Source: Pseudomonas sp. Z8(2022)
GTDB taxonomy: Bacteria; Pseudomonadota; Gammaproteobacteria; Pseudomonadales; Pseudomonadaceae
Assembly: GCF_025837155.1 (NCBI RefSeq)
Contig: NZ_CP107549.1
Location: 62,001 to 126,000, forward strand
Length of the DNA: 64,000 nucleotides
Reading direction: 5' to 3'
Positions 47,577 through 58,168 of this stretch are shown piece by piece. The position numbers and the translations under genes are program-made. How positions within the stretch are numbered: position 1 is the first letter of the stretch; each line of letters begins with the position of its first letter. The notes under the pieces are model-generated. The model was not told the origin of the DNA. It saw nothing but the letters and a program-made list of their open reading frames with translations, and made no database searches.

Positions 47577-48038
47577 ATGAGGGCTCCTCTACTCCTGGCA
47601 GCGCTATCGGCTCTGGGTGCCTGCGTCCCCTATCCACACTCGGTGACCCGAAACCCTGCCATCGAGGGCCGCGTGCTGTCTGCCGAAACGGGGCAGCCCG
47701 TGGTGGGCGCCAAAATTGAGCTGGATATCGGCAGCGACGAGTTCTGGGGCGGTGAAACGGTCAGCGACGCCGAAGGCCGTTTCGCCTTTGCTGAGCAACG
47801 CGACTATCGCCTGATTGCCCTGCTAGCCGATGCGCCACGCTGTTCGACCAGGCTTTCGGTCAGTGCCCCCGGTTATCGCACGCGCCGTTGCGGCTGGATC
47901 AGCATGCATGGGTGTTCGTCAGAACCGCTGGTGCTGCCGCATCTGACCCTGCAGTCGGAGCATCTCGCCGCCCTTGAGGAAGAGACGTCAGATGACCTCT
48001 GGCATTGCATCGAATCGGCCATGGAGAAGGCCAGCTAA
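47577..48038 (+). CDS. Small lipoprotein with carboxypeptidase-regulatory-like domain
   Basis: A 153-residue protein. The ATG at 47577 gives a lipoprotein signal peptide (MRAPLLLAALSALGAC); a GTG at 47529 is possible but would mask it. The mature part contains a CarboxypepD_reg-type beta-sandwich (IEGRVLSAETGQPVVGAKIE, ...GETVSDAEGRFAF) and several cysteines in RCSTR, RRCGW, HGCSSE. It ends by overlapping the tssF start codon by one base. Possible roles are a second immunity factor or an envelope adaptor; unknown. Confidence 0.6.
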   Translation: MRAPLLLAALSALGACVPYPHSVTRNPAIEGRVLSAETGQPVVGAKIELDIGSDEFWGGETVSDAEGRFAFAEQRDYRLIALLADAPRCSTRLSVSAPGYRTRRCGWISMHGCSSEPLVLPHLTLQSEHLAALEEETSDDLWHCIESAMEKAS

Positions 48039-49828
48039 TGTCTTTCAACCACTACTACCAAAGCGAACTCACCGCCCTGCGCCAACTGGGCAAGCGCTTC
48101 GCCGAGCGCAGCCCGGCGCTGGCGCCGTTCCTCGGTCAGGCCGGGCGCGATCCGGATGTCGAGCGCCTGCTGGAAGGTTTCGCCTTCCTCACCGGGCGTC
48201 TGCGGCAGAAGCTCGATGACGAGCTGCCGGAGCTGACCCATTCGCTGATGCACCTGCTGTGGCCGAACTACATGCGCCCGCTGCCGGCCTTCAGCATGCT
48301 CCAGTTCGACCCGCTGACCCGCCCCGGCCCTGCACTGCCGGTCAAGCGCGGCACGCCGGTGGAGGCCAAGGCCATCGAGGGCGTCACCTGCCGCTTTCGC
48401 ACCTGCTACCCCACCGAGGTGCTGCCGCTGGCGCTGACCGGTCTCGACTACTCGGTAAAAGGTGATGGCGCGTTGCTCAGCCTGCGCCTGGCCATGAGCG
48501 CCGACGGCCATCTCGGCGAGATCGGCGTGAACAAGCTGCGTCTGCACCTGGCCGGCGAGCGCTATATCGGCCAGATGCTCTACCTGGCGCTGCTGCGCAA
48601 CCTCGGCGGCATCCAGCTGGTGCTGCTCGATGCGGCCGGCAAACCCATGCAGGATGCCTTCGGCCAGACTCTCGGCACCCTGCAGCTCAAACCCGAGCAG
48701 GTGCAGCCGGTGGGGTTCGCCGAGGACGAGGCACTGATCCCCTATCCGCTAAATACCTTCCGCGGCTATCGCTACCTGCAGGAATATTTCGCCTTCCAGG
48801 AGAAATTCCTCTTCGTCGATCTGCTGGGGCTCGATGCCATTCACAGCCTGCCCGAAGACCTGCTCAAGCAGGCGCGCGGGATGGAGCTGCGCTTCGATAT
48901 CCACAAGGCTGGCGCGCAGCGCATTCGTCCGACCCTGGAAAACGTGCGCCTGTACTGCACGCCGGTGGTCAACCTGTACCAGCACGATGCCATCCCGATT
49001 CGCCTCGACGGCAAGCAGGACCAGTACCTGCTGCTGCCCGCCGAGTATGACGCGCGGCATTGCGGGGTGTTTTCGGTCGATCGCGTCACCGGCTGGAAGC
49101 CGGGCGGCATGGGCTACGAGGAATATGTGCCGTTCGAGTCGTTCGAGCACGACCCCAGCTTCGATGTGCCGGTGGCGCGCCCGCACTACAGCGTGCGTCA
49201 GCAGCCCTCGATGCTAGGCGACGGCCTGGAGACCTGGCTCAGCTTCGGTCTGCGCAACCTCGACCAGCACGAGACGCTGTCCATCGAACTGACCTGCACC
49301 AACCAGAACCTGCCGCGTCAGCTGCGTCTGGGCGACATCTGCCTGCCCAGCGAGGACACCCCGGACTTCCTCAGCTTCCGCAATATCAGTGCAGTCACCC
49401 CCAGCTACGCGCCGCCGCTGCACCGCGACTTCCTGTGGAAGCTGATCTCCAACATGTCGCTGAACTACCTGTCGCTGGCCAACGTCGAGGCGCTCAAGGT
49501 GATCCTCGAAACCTACGACCTGCCGCGCTACTACGACCAGCACGCCGAGCGCGTCAGCAAACGCCTGCTCGGCGGCCTCAAGAGCATCGGCCACCGCCAT
49601 GTCGACCGCCTGCACCGCGGCCTGCCGGTACGCGGTGTACGCACCGAACTGACCATGAACCCGGAAGGGTATCTGGGCGAGGGTGACCTGTTCGTCTTCG
49701 CCTCGGTACTCAATGAATTCTTTGCCCTGTACGCCAGCCTCAACAGCTACCACGAGCTGCACGTACAGAGCACACAGGGAGAGTTGTACAAATGGACGCC
49801 ACGCATGGGGCAGCAGCCCCTGCTCTAA
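48038..49828 (+). CDS. tssF: T6SS baseplate protein TssF
   Basis: A 596-residue baseplate wedge protein. Family opening FNHYYQSELTALRQLGKRFA, followed by DPDVERLLEGFAFLTGRLRQ and LPELTHSLMHLLWPNYMRP. TssF and TssG form the wedge with TssE and TssK. It begins on the TAATG overlap with the small lipoprotein gene and overlaps tssG by 37 bp. Confidence 0.97.
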   Translation: MSFNHYYQSELTALRQLGKRFAERSPALAPFLGQAGRDPDVERLLEGFAFLTGRLRQKLDDELPELTHSLMHLLWPNYMRPLPAFSMLQFDPLTRPGPALPVKRGTPVEAKAIEGVTCRFRTCYPTEVLPLALTGLDYSVKGDGALLSLRLAMSADGHLGEIGVNKLRLHLAGERYIGQMLYLALLRNLGGIQLVLLDAAGKPMQDAFGQTLGTLQLKPEQVQPVGFAEDEALIPYPLNTFRGYRYLQEYFAFQEKFLFVDLLGLDAIHSLPEDLLKQARGMELRFDIHKAGAQRIRPTLENVRLYCTPVVNLYQHDAIPIRLDGKQDQYLLLPAEYDARHCGVFSVDRVTGWKPGGMGYEEYVPFESFEHDPSFDVPVARPHYSVRQQPSMLGDGLETWLSFGLRNLDQHETLSIELTCTNQNLPRQLRLGDICLPSEDTPDFLSFRNISAVTPSYAPPLHRDFLWKLISNMSLNYLSLANVEALKVILETYDLPRYYDQHAERVSKRLLGGLKSIGHRHVDRLHRGLPVRGVRTELTMNPEGYLGEGDLFVFASVLNEFFALYASLNSYHELHVQSTQGELYKWTPRMGQQPLL

Positions 49829-50799
49829 GTCGATTGAGCAAAGGCATCCGCGAGTACAGCCTGTTCCAGGCCGTACAGCTGGTGCTGGAGCGCTTGGGGG
49901 CTGCTCATCCGCATCTGGATGAGGAGCGCCTCTACGAGTACCTGGAGTTCCAGGCCAACCCGAGCCTGGGTTTTCCTGGCAGCGATATCGATCGCGTGCA
50001 GTTCTTCGAGGAGCATGGCGAACTGCGTGCGCGCATGCGCGTCAACCTGATCGGCCTGTTCGGCGGTGGCTCGCCGCTGCCGGCGTTCTACAGCGAACAG
50101 GCCCTGGGCGACAGCGAGGATGGCAACCCGACGCGGGACTTCCTCGACCTGTTCAACAACCGCCTGCAGCGCCTGCTGCTGCCGATCTGGAAGAAGTACC
50201 GCTACCGCGCCTGCTTCCAGAGCGGTGCGATGGATGCCTTCTCGGCGCACCTGTTCGCCCTGATCGGCCTGGGCAGCGAGCAGATCCGCCAGGCTCAGGA
50301 GCTGAACTGGAAGCGCCTGCTGCCCTACCTCGGCCTGCTCAGTCTGCGCGCCCACTCGGCGGCGCTGATCGAGTCGGTGCTGCGCTACTACTTCAAGCAC
50401 GCGGAGCTTTTCATCGAGCAGTGCCTGGAGCGCCAGGTGACGGTGCTGGACGAGCAGCGCAACCGCCTCGGCCGCGTCAACAGCCGCCTCGGCGAGGACA
50501 CCGTGCTCGGCGAGCGCGTGCGCGACCGCGGCGGCAAGTTCCGCATCCACGTGCGCCAGCTGGGCTGGACGCGTTTCCATGAATTCCTGCCAATCGGCAC
50601 GGGCTACCAGCCGCTCTGTGCGCTGGTGCGCTTCACCCTGCGCGATCCGCTGGACTACGACATCCGCCTGGAACTGCGTCAGGACGAAATCCGTGACCTG
50701 CGCATCGGCGAAGAAAACCCCTGCCTGCTCGGCTGGACCACCTGGCTCGGCCGCGACAACGCCGATGGCCTGGTGACGCTCGGCAGCAAGATTCATTAA
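49792..50799 (+). CDS. tssG: T6SS baseplate protein TssG
   Basis: A 335-residue TssG: EYSLFQAVQLVLERL near the N-terminus, IRFQ-equivalent YLEFQANPSLGFPGSDI, NLIGLFGGGSPLPAFYSEQA, and DFLDLFNNRLQRLLLPIWKK. It binds TssF and TssK. Strong overlap with tssF shows coupled translation. Confidence 0.96.
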   Translation: MDATHGAAAPALSRLSKGIREYSLFQAVQLVLERLGAAHPHLDEERLYEYLEFQANPSLGFPGSDIDRVQFFEEHGELRARMRVNLIGLFGGGSPLPAFYSEQALGDSEDGNPTRDFLDLFNNRLQRLLLPIWKKYRYRACFQSGAMDAFSAHLFALIGLGSEQIRQAQELNWKRLLPYLGLLSLRAHSAALIESVLRYYFKHAELFIEQCLERQVTVLDEQRNRLGRVNSRLGEDTVLGERVRDRGGKFRIHVRQLGWTRFHEFLPIGTGYQPLCALVRFTLRDPLDYDIRLELRQDEIRDLRIGEENPCLLGWTTWLGRDNADGLVTLGSKIH

Positions 50800-50810
50800 G
50801 GACAGATGAG

Positions 50811-53411
50811 ATGATCAACGTCGACCTGCAACAACTGGTTCAAGCCCTGGATGCCGCGAGCAAGCGCGACCTGGAAATGGCCGCCGAACGCTGCGTGGTG
50901 CGCGGCGGCAACAAGATCCTCGTCGAAGACCTGCTGCTGGGTCTGCTGGAGCGTACGGAAGGCCTGCTGGCGCGTGCCCTGCAGGACGCCGAGATCGATG
51001 CCGGCGAACTGGCCCAGGCACTGCAGCCACGTGGCGAGCACAGCGAATCGCGCAACCCGGTGTTTTCCGCCGAGCTGGTGCAGTGGCTGCAGGACGCGCT
51101 GCTGGTGGCCAACCTGGAACTGGGTGCCAGCCAGATCGATCAGGCTGCGCTGATCCTCGCCCTGCTGCGCAACCCCATGCGCTACGCCGGTAGCCGCTAT
51201 CAGGCGCTGCTGGGCAAGCTCAACGCCGAGCGCCTGCGCGACTTCGCTCTCAGCCAGCAGCCGCAGAGCGCGGGCGGCAAGCCGGCGGCCGGTGGTGAAT
51301 CGAACCTGGCGCGCTTTACCCACAACTTCACCCAGCAGGCCCGTGACGGCAAGCTCGACCCGGTGCTGTGCCGCGACGGCGCGATCCGCCAGATGATCGA
51401 TATCCTCGCCCGCCGCCGCAAGAACAACCCCATCGTGGTTGGCGAGGCTGGTGTCGGCAAGACCGCCATCGTCGAGGGCCTGGCCCTGCGCATCGCCACC
51501 GGCGAGGTACCGCAGGTGCTCAAGGGCGTCGAACTGCTGTGCCTGGATCTCGGCCTGCTGCAGGCCGGTGCCAGCGTCAAGGGCGAGTTCGAGCGCCGCC
51601 TGCAGGGCGTGATCGACGAAGTGAAGGCCTCGCCCAAGCCGATCATCCTGTTCATCGACGAAGCCCACACCCTGATCGGTGCCGGTGGCCAGGCCGGCAG
51701 CGGCGACGCCGCCAACCTGCTCAAGCCGGCTCTGGCCCGTGGTGAGCTGCGCACCATTGCCGCCACCACCTGGAGCGAATACAAGAAGTACTTCGAGAAG
51801 GACCCGGCCCTGGCCCGCCGCTTCCAGCCGGTGCAACTGCACGAGCCTACCGTCGATGAGGCGGTGACCATCCTGCGTGGTCTGGCACCGGTGTACGAGA
51901 AGAGCCACGGCATCTACCTGCGTGACGACGCCGTGGTCGCCGCCGCCGAGCTGTCGGCGCGCTACCTGGCCGGGCGCCAGCTGCCGGACAAGGCGGTGGA
52001 CGTGCTCGACACCGCCTGCGCCCGCGTGCGCATCAGCCTGGCTGCCGCGCCCGAAGCGCTGGAGCGCCTGCGCGGCGAAATCGCCGAGGGCGAGCGTCAG
52101 GGCGAAGCCATGCGTCGCGACCTGGACGCCGGTCTGAATATCGACCACGAAGCGCTGGATGTGCTGGAAAGCCGCCTGGTCGCTGCCCGTGCCGAGCTGG
52201 AGCAGGTGGAAACCCGCTGGGCGGTGCAGCGCGAACTGGCCGAACGCCTGCTGGAGCAGCGCAAGGAATGCGCCGCCGCGCGTCTGGGCAGCGATGAAGA
52301 CAGCAGCGACGAACCACGCCCGACCCTGGAGGAACTGGAAGCCGAATTGCGTGCCATCCAGGCCGAGCTGGCTGCGGCTCAGGCCGGCGAGCGCCTGGTC
52401 AGCTTCGAGGTCTGTCCGCGCCTGGTGGCCGAGGTGATCAGCCACTGGACGGGCGTGCCGCTGAGCCAGCTGGCGCGTGAGCACAACACCAAGGTCATTA
52501 CCTTCGCCGACGACCTGCGCCAGCGCGTCCGCGGTCAGGAGCAGGCGATCCAGGCGCTGGACAAGGCCATGCGCGCCACCGCCGCCGGCCTCAACAGGCC
52601 CGATGCGCCGGTCGGCGTGTTCCTTCTGGTCGGCCCCAGCGGTGTTGGCAAGACCGAGACTGCCCTGGCTCTGGCCGACCTGCTGTATGGCGGCGAGCGC
52701 TTCCTCACCGTGATCAACATGTCCGAATTCCAGGAGAAGCACACCGTCTCCCGTCTGATCGGTGCGCCGCCCGGCTATGTCGGCTACGGCGAGGGCGGCA
52801 TGCTCACCGAGGCGGTGCGGCAGAAGCCCTACTCGGTGATTCTCCTTGACGAAGTGGAGAAGGCCGATCCGGACGTGATGAACGTCTTCTACCAGATCTT
52901 CGACAAGGGCGTGGCCAACGACGGCGAAGGGCGCGAGATCAACTTCCGCAACACCCTGATCCTGATGACCAGCAACCTGGCCAGCGAACGCATCGCCAGC
53001 CTCTGCGCGGGTGGCCAGCGACCGGCCGCCGAGGATCTGGAGCTGGCCATCCGTCCGCAGCTGTCGCAGCACTTCAAACCGGCGCTGCTTGGGCGCATGC
53101 GCGTGGTGCCCTACTACCCCATGGACGGCGATCTGCTGCGCCAGCTGGTCGGCCTCAAGCTGGCCCGCTTCGGCGAGCGCCTGGGGCGTCGCCAGCTCGC
53201 CTTCAGCCACTGCGACGGTCTGGTCGAGCATCTGGCCGAGCGCTGCACCCATGGTGAAAGCGGTGCGCGGCTGATCGATCATCTGATCGACCAGCACCTG
53301 CAGCCGCTGGTGGTCGATCGCCTGCTCGATGCCATGGCCGCCGGCGAAAGCCTGCAGCGCGTGCATGCCACGCTGGACGCCGATTCGGCAGTGACCTGCG
53401 AGTTTGCCTGA
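50811..53411 (+). CDS. tssH: T6SS sheath-recycling ATPase ClpV (TssH)
   Basis: An 866-residue ClpB/HSP100-type AAA+ protein. The N-domain that binds contracted sheath occupies about residues 1-160. The first AAA+ module has GEAGVGKTA, the second GPSGVGKTETALALADLLYG, with the middle coiled region between, shorter than in ClpB. It strips contracted TssBC sheaths for reuse. 11 bp after tssG. Confidence 0.97.
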   Translation: MINVDLQQLVQALDAASKRDLEMAAERCVVRGGNKILVEDLLLGLLERTEGLLARALQDAEIDAGELAQALQPRGEHSESRNPVFSAELVQWLQDALLVANLELGASQIDQAALILALLRNPMRYAGSRYQALLGKLNAERLRDFALSQQPQSAGGKPAAGGESNLARFTHNFTQQARDGKLDPVLCRDGAIRQMIDILARRRKNNPIVVGEAGVGKTAIVEGLALRIATGEVPQVLKGVELLCLDLGLLQAGASVKGEFERRLQGVIDEVKASPKPIILFIDEAHTLIGAGGQAGSGDAANLLKPALARGELRTIAATTWSEYKKYFEKDPALARRFQPVQLHEPTVDEAVTILRGLAPVYEKSHGIYLRDDAVVAAAELSARYLAGRQLPDKAVDVLDTACARVRISLAAAPEALERLRGEIAEGERQGEAMRRDLDAGLNIDHEALDVLESRLVAARAELEQVETRWAVQRELAERLLEQRKECAAARLGSDEDSSDEPRPTLEELEAELRAIQAELAAAQAGERLVSFEVCPRLVAEVISHWTGVPLSQLAREHNTKVITFADDLRQRVRGQEQAIQALDKAMRATAAGLNRPDAPVGVFLLVGPSGVGKTETALALADLLYGGERFLTVINMSEFQEKHTVSRLIGAPPGYVGYGEGGMLTEAVRQKPYSVILLDEVEKADPDVMNVFYQIFDKGVANDGEGREINFRNTLILMTSNLASERIASLCAGGQRPAAEDLELAIRPQLSQHFKPALLGRMRVVPYYPMDGDLLRQLVGLKLARFGERLGRRQLAFSHCDGLVEHLAERCTHGESGARLIDHLIDQHLQPLVVDRLLDAMAAGESLQRVHATLDADSAVTCEFA

Positions 53412-53421
53412 GGTGCTGCCG

Positions 53422-54951
<1,530 letters not shown>

Positions 54952-54998
54952 GCATGCCTACCCATCTTCCATCCACTTTCACCCAAGGAGCGCCTTCC

Positions 54999-55133
54999 AT
55001 GCTGCAACGCTACCGGACCGCCGCCCTGCTGGCGCTGGCCATCGCCCTGGCCGGTTGCACGGGCAACTACAAGTTCAGCGACGACCAATACCGCCCGCTG
55101 GGCGACCCGCAAGCCGAAAAACGCGGCCACTGA
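54999..55133 (+). CDS. 44-residue lipoprotein between sfa and fha (OrfX position)
   Basis: A tiny lipoprotein: signal MLQRYRTAALLALAIALAGC with the lipobox LAGC, then a 24-residue polar tail (TGNYKFSDDQYRPLGDPQAE...). AAGGAG lies 9 bp upstream. It sits exactly where P. aeruginosa H2-T6SS has the small orfX gene, between the sigma-54 activator and fha. Probably a structural or assembly lipoprotein too short for most gene callers; function unknown. Confidence 0.7.
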   Translation: MLQRYRTAALLALAIALAGCTGNYKFSDDQYRPLGDPQAEKRGH

Positions 55134-55153
55134 CTGCAAGGAGTAGGTTCACC

Positions 55154-56350
55154 ATGGAACTGGTATTCGATGTGGTCAGCGCGCAGCAGTTCGTGCCAGG
55201 TCTGTTGACCACCAAGACCTTCAAGCAGGCCGGCGGCGTGATCGGCCGGTCCGAGGATTGCGACTGGGTGATCCCTGATCGCAAGCGCGTACTGTCGAGC
55301 CGGCATGCGGAGGTGAGCTATCGCGATGGCGCCTTCTATCTGACCGACACCAGCAGCAACGGCATTCAGCTCAAGGACAGCGGTGCCAGCCTGGCCAAGG
55401 GCAGCCCGCAGCGCATCGAGCACGGCAGCGTGTACTGCCTGGGCGACTTCGAGATCCGTGCGCGACTGGTGCGCGACCCGGCCATGTTCGAGGGTGACAT
55501 CGGCTTGCCACAGGCAGCCGGCAGCATCATCCCCGACGATGCCTTCCTCGACCTCGACCCGCTCACCGCGCTGGATCAGCAGGAGCGTGTGTACGCCGAA
55601 GTGGACGATCTGACCGCCGTGCTGCGCCCCAGCACCGCCCAGGCGCAGCAGCGCGACTACGCGCAGATCGACGAGGAGAACCTGCTGGTGCCCGAGCTGG
55701 TGGTGCCGCCGCCCGCGCCGCAGCCCAAGGCCGCGCCGGAGCCCGAGCGCCTGCCGCCGACTTTCTGGGAGAAGTTCTCCGATGCCCTCGGCGTGCGCCT
55801 CGACGATCTCGACGACGACGCCCGTGAAGCCCTGGCGCTGAATGCGGCCAGGCTGCTCAGGCAGAGCGTGGGCAGCCTGCAGCAGGCCCTGCGTACCCGT
55901 AGCGAGCTGAAGAACGAGCTGCGCCTGGCCCTGACCACGGTACAGAGCACCGGCAACAACCCGCTCAAGCACGGCATGGACACCAGCGAGACGCTGACCG
56001 CCCTGCTGCGTGGCGGCAAAGCCGGGCAACTGCCCGCCGAGCAGGCCATCAGCCGCAGCTTCCGCGACCTGCAGGCCCACCAGGTGGCGTTGCTCGCTGC
56101 CAGCCGCGCCGCAGTTCAGAGCGTGTTCGAGCAGTTCTCTCCGGAGCAGTTGACGATGCGTTTCGAACGCAGCGGTCGCAAGCCGTTGCTGTCGACCGAT
56201 GGCGGCCGCTGGCGCGCCTATCGCCGCCTGCATGCCTCGCTGGAGGAGAACGACGACTGGAGCGATCGCCTGTTCGCGCGTGATTTCGCCAGTGCCTACG
56301 AAGAGCAGGTTCGCCTGATCGCCACCCTCAATACCGACCTCCAAGGATGA
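55154..56350 (+). CDS. fha: T6SS FHA-domain protein (Fha/TagH)
   Basis: A 398-residue protein. The N-terminal FHA domain (residues 25-95) has the phosphothreonine-binding residues in VIGRSEDCDWVIPD, SSRHAEV and SNGI. After a Pro/Ala linker, residues 225-398 form the TagH C-terminal domain (PTFWEKFSDALGVRLDDLDD...). It is the docking hub for the kinase/phosphatase pair encoded downstream. Start ATG at 55154 follows AAGGAG. Confidence 0.93.
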   Translation: MELVFDVVSAQQFVPGLLTTKTFKQAGGVIGRSEDCDWVIPDRKRVLSSRHAEVSYRDGAFYLTDTSSNGIQLKDSGASLAKGSPQRIEHGSVYCLGDFEIRARLVRDPAMFEGDIGLPQAAGSIIPDDAFLDLDPLTALDQQERVYAEVDDLTAVLRPSTAQAQQRDYAQIDEENLLVPELVVPPPAPQPKAAPEPERLPPTFWEKFSDALGVRLDDLDDDAREALALNAARLLRQSVGSLQQALRTRSELKNELRLALTTVQSTGNNPLKHGMDTSETLTALLRGGKAGQLPAEQAISRSFRDLQAHQVALLAASRAAVQSVFEQFSPEQLTMRFERSGRKPLLSTDGGRWRAYRRLHASLEENDDWSDRLFARDFASAYEEQVRLIATLNTDLQG

Positions 56351-56838
56351 ACACCATGCCTCGCCTGCTTTCCCTGGCCCTGTGCACCGTGCTGCTGACC
56401 CTCGCCGGATGCGCGGCTCTGTCGCCCTACTCGACCATGACCAAGCTGGATCTGAGCCTGGTCGGCAGCGACCAGCTCAACCCGGACCTCAACGGCCGCC
56501 CGTCGCCCATCGTCATTCGCCTGATGGAGCTCAAGCACCCGGTAGCCTTTGAGAACGCCGATTTCTTTTCGCTCTACCAGCGCCCCAAGGAAGCCCTGTC
56601 GCCCGACCTGGTGGCATTCGAGGAACTGGAGCTGCGCCCGGGCGAAACCCGCGACCTGAAGCTCTCGGTGCAGGACGGCAGCCGTTACGTCGGCGTGCTT
56701 GCCGCATACCGCGACCTGCCGGAGGCCAACTGGCGCTATGTGATCCCGGTCGAGGCGGTACAGCGCAACCGCGCCCGCCTGAGCCTGAACGAGCGTGGCA
56801 TCCGCAACTTCGCTGACCTCCAGGAGCAGGATCAATGA
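56347..56838 (+). CDS. tssJ: T6SS outer-membrane lipoprotein TssJ
   Basis: A 163-residue lipoprotein with signal peptide and lipobox LAGC near residue 22, then the transthyretin-like TssJ fold (RPSPIVIRLMELKHPVAFEN, ADFFSLYQRPKEALSPDLVA). It anchors TssM to the outer membrane. Its start overlaps the fha stop (ATGA) and its stop overlaps tssK; the second in-frame Met is also possible. Confidence 0.94.
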   Translation: MNTMPRLLSLALCTVLLTLAGCAALSPYSTMTKLDLSLVGSDQLNPDLNGRPSPIVIRLMELKHPVAFENADFFSLYQRPKEALSPDLVAFEELELRPGETRDLKLSVQDGSRYVGVLAAYRDLPEANWRYVIPVEAVQRNRARLSLNERGIRNFADLQEQDQ

Positions 56839-58166
56839 GCCAGCATAAAGTCGTCTGGCAGGAAGGCATGCTGCTGCGCCCGCAACATTTCCAGCAGAAC
56901 GATCGCTACTTCGATCAGCAGCTCAAGGTGCGCACGCAGAAGCTGGCCAGCTACGCCTGGGGTTTCTTCGAGCTGGAGATCGACCGCCAGTTCCTCAACA
57001 TGGGCAAGCTGGTGGTCAGCAAGGCCAGCGGCGTGCTGCCCGATGGCAGCCTCTTCGACCTCGGTGCCGAGCGTGAACCGCTGGGCCTGGATGTGCCGCC
57101 AAACACCGGCAACGTACCGGTGTACCTGGCTCTGCCACTGGTCACCGGCAACCACATCGAGAGCCGTCGCCCGGAGCAGAAGGACGTGCTGGCGCGCTAT
57201 GTCGCCTTCGACGAGGAAGTTGCCGACTCCAACGCCGGCGACAGCAGCGTCAGCCAGGTGAGCACCGGCCGTCAGGACTTCCGTCTGCTGCTCGGCGAGC
57301 AGCAGAGCGATCAGGGCTACGTGAAGATCAAGCTGTGCGAGGTGCTCGACACCACGCCGGACGGGGTGATCAGCCTCGACCCGGAATTCAGCCCGACCTA
57401 CGTGAACTTCCAGGCTTCCGGTTATCTGCTGTCGTGCCTCAAGGAAGTCATCAGCATGCTCGCCCACCGCGGCGACATCCTTGCCGAGCGTATTCGCGCC
57501 ACCGGCAAGGTCGGCGGCGCCGAGGTCGGTGACTTCATGATGCTGCAGCTGATCAACCGCTACGAACCGATCCTGCGCCACCACCTGGGTGTCGAGCAGG
57601 TGCATCCGGAGCAGATCTACCGCGAGCTGGTCGGCCTGCTCGGCGAGCTGGCCACCTTCTCCAGCGAGACCAAGCGCCCGCGCCTGGAAGGTCGCTACCT
57701 GCACAGCGACCAGGGCATGAGCTTCCGCAAACTGATGGACGCCATCCGCCAGGTGCTGTCGATGGTGCTCGAACAGCACGCCATCGAGCTGCTGCTGCAG
57801 CAGCGCCAGTACGGTATCCAGGTCTCGCCGCTGCACGACCACAAGCTGCTCGGCACCTCCAGCTTCGTGCTCGCCGCCAGCGCCCAGTGCGACTCCGAGG
57901 AACTGCGCCAGCGCCTGCCGGCGCACCTCAAGGTCGGCCCGGTCGAGCGCATCCGCCAGCTGGTCAACCTGCACCTGCCGGGCATCAAGGTCAAACCCTT
58001 GCCGGTGGCACCGCGGCAGATCCCCTTCCATTCGGGCAAGACCTACTTCGCCTTGGAGCTCAGCTCCGAGGAGCTGGCGCAACTGGAGCGCTCCGGCGGC
58101 TTTGCCTTCCACGTGTCCGGCGAGTTCACCGGGCTTGAGCTGAAATTCTGGGCGATCAGGAACTGA
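56835..58166 (+). CDS. tssK: T6SS baseplate adaptor TssK
   Basis: A 443-residue protein. The opening HKVVWQEGMLLRPQHFQQND is the family hallmark, followed by AREPLGLDVP-type and AHRGDILAERIRATGKVGGA segments. TssK links baseplate to the TssLM membrane complex. Ends 2 bp before tssL. Confidence 0.97.
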   Translation: MSQHKVVWQEGMLLRPQHFQQNDRYFDQQLKVRTQKLASYAWGFFELEIDRQFLNMGKLVVSKASGVLPDGSLFDLGAEREPLGLDVPPNTGNVPVYLALPLVTGNHIESRRPEQKDVLARYVAFDEEVADSNAGDSSVSQVSTGRQDFRLLLGEQQSDQGYVKIKLCEVLDTTPDGVISLDPEFSPTYVNFQASGYLLSCLKEVISMLAHRGDILAERIRATGKVGGAEVGDFMMLQLINRYEPILRHHLGVEQVHPEQIYRELVGLLGELATFSSETKRPRLEGRYLHSDQGMSFRKLMDAIRQVLSMVLEQHAIELLLQQRQYGIQVSPLHDHKLLGTSSFVLAASAQCDSEELRQRLPAHLKVGPVERIRQLVNLHLPGIKVKPLPVAPRQIPFHSGKTYFALELSSEELAQLERSGGFAFHVSGEFTGLELKFWAIRN

Positions 58167-58168
58167 CC

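Noticed and set aside
50796..53366. An 856-codon open frame antisense to clpV.
   Set aside because: GC-rich genes often leave the opposite strand open. The sense product is an unmistakable ClpV and the antisense translation shows no recognisable domain.
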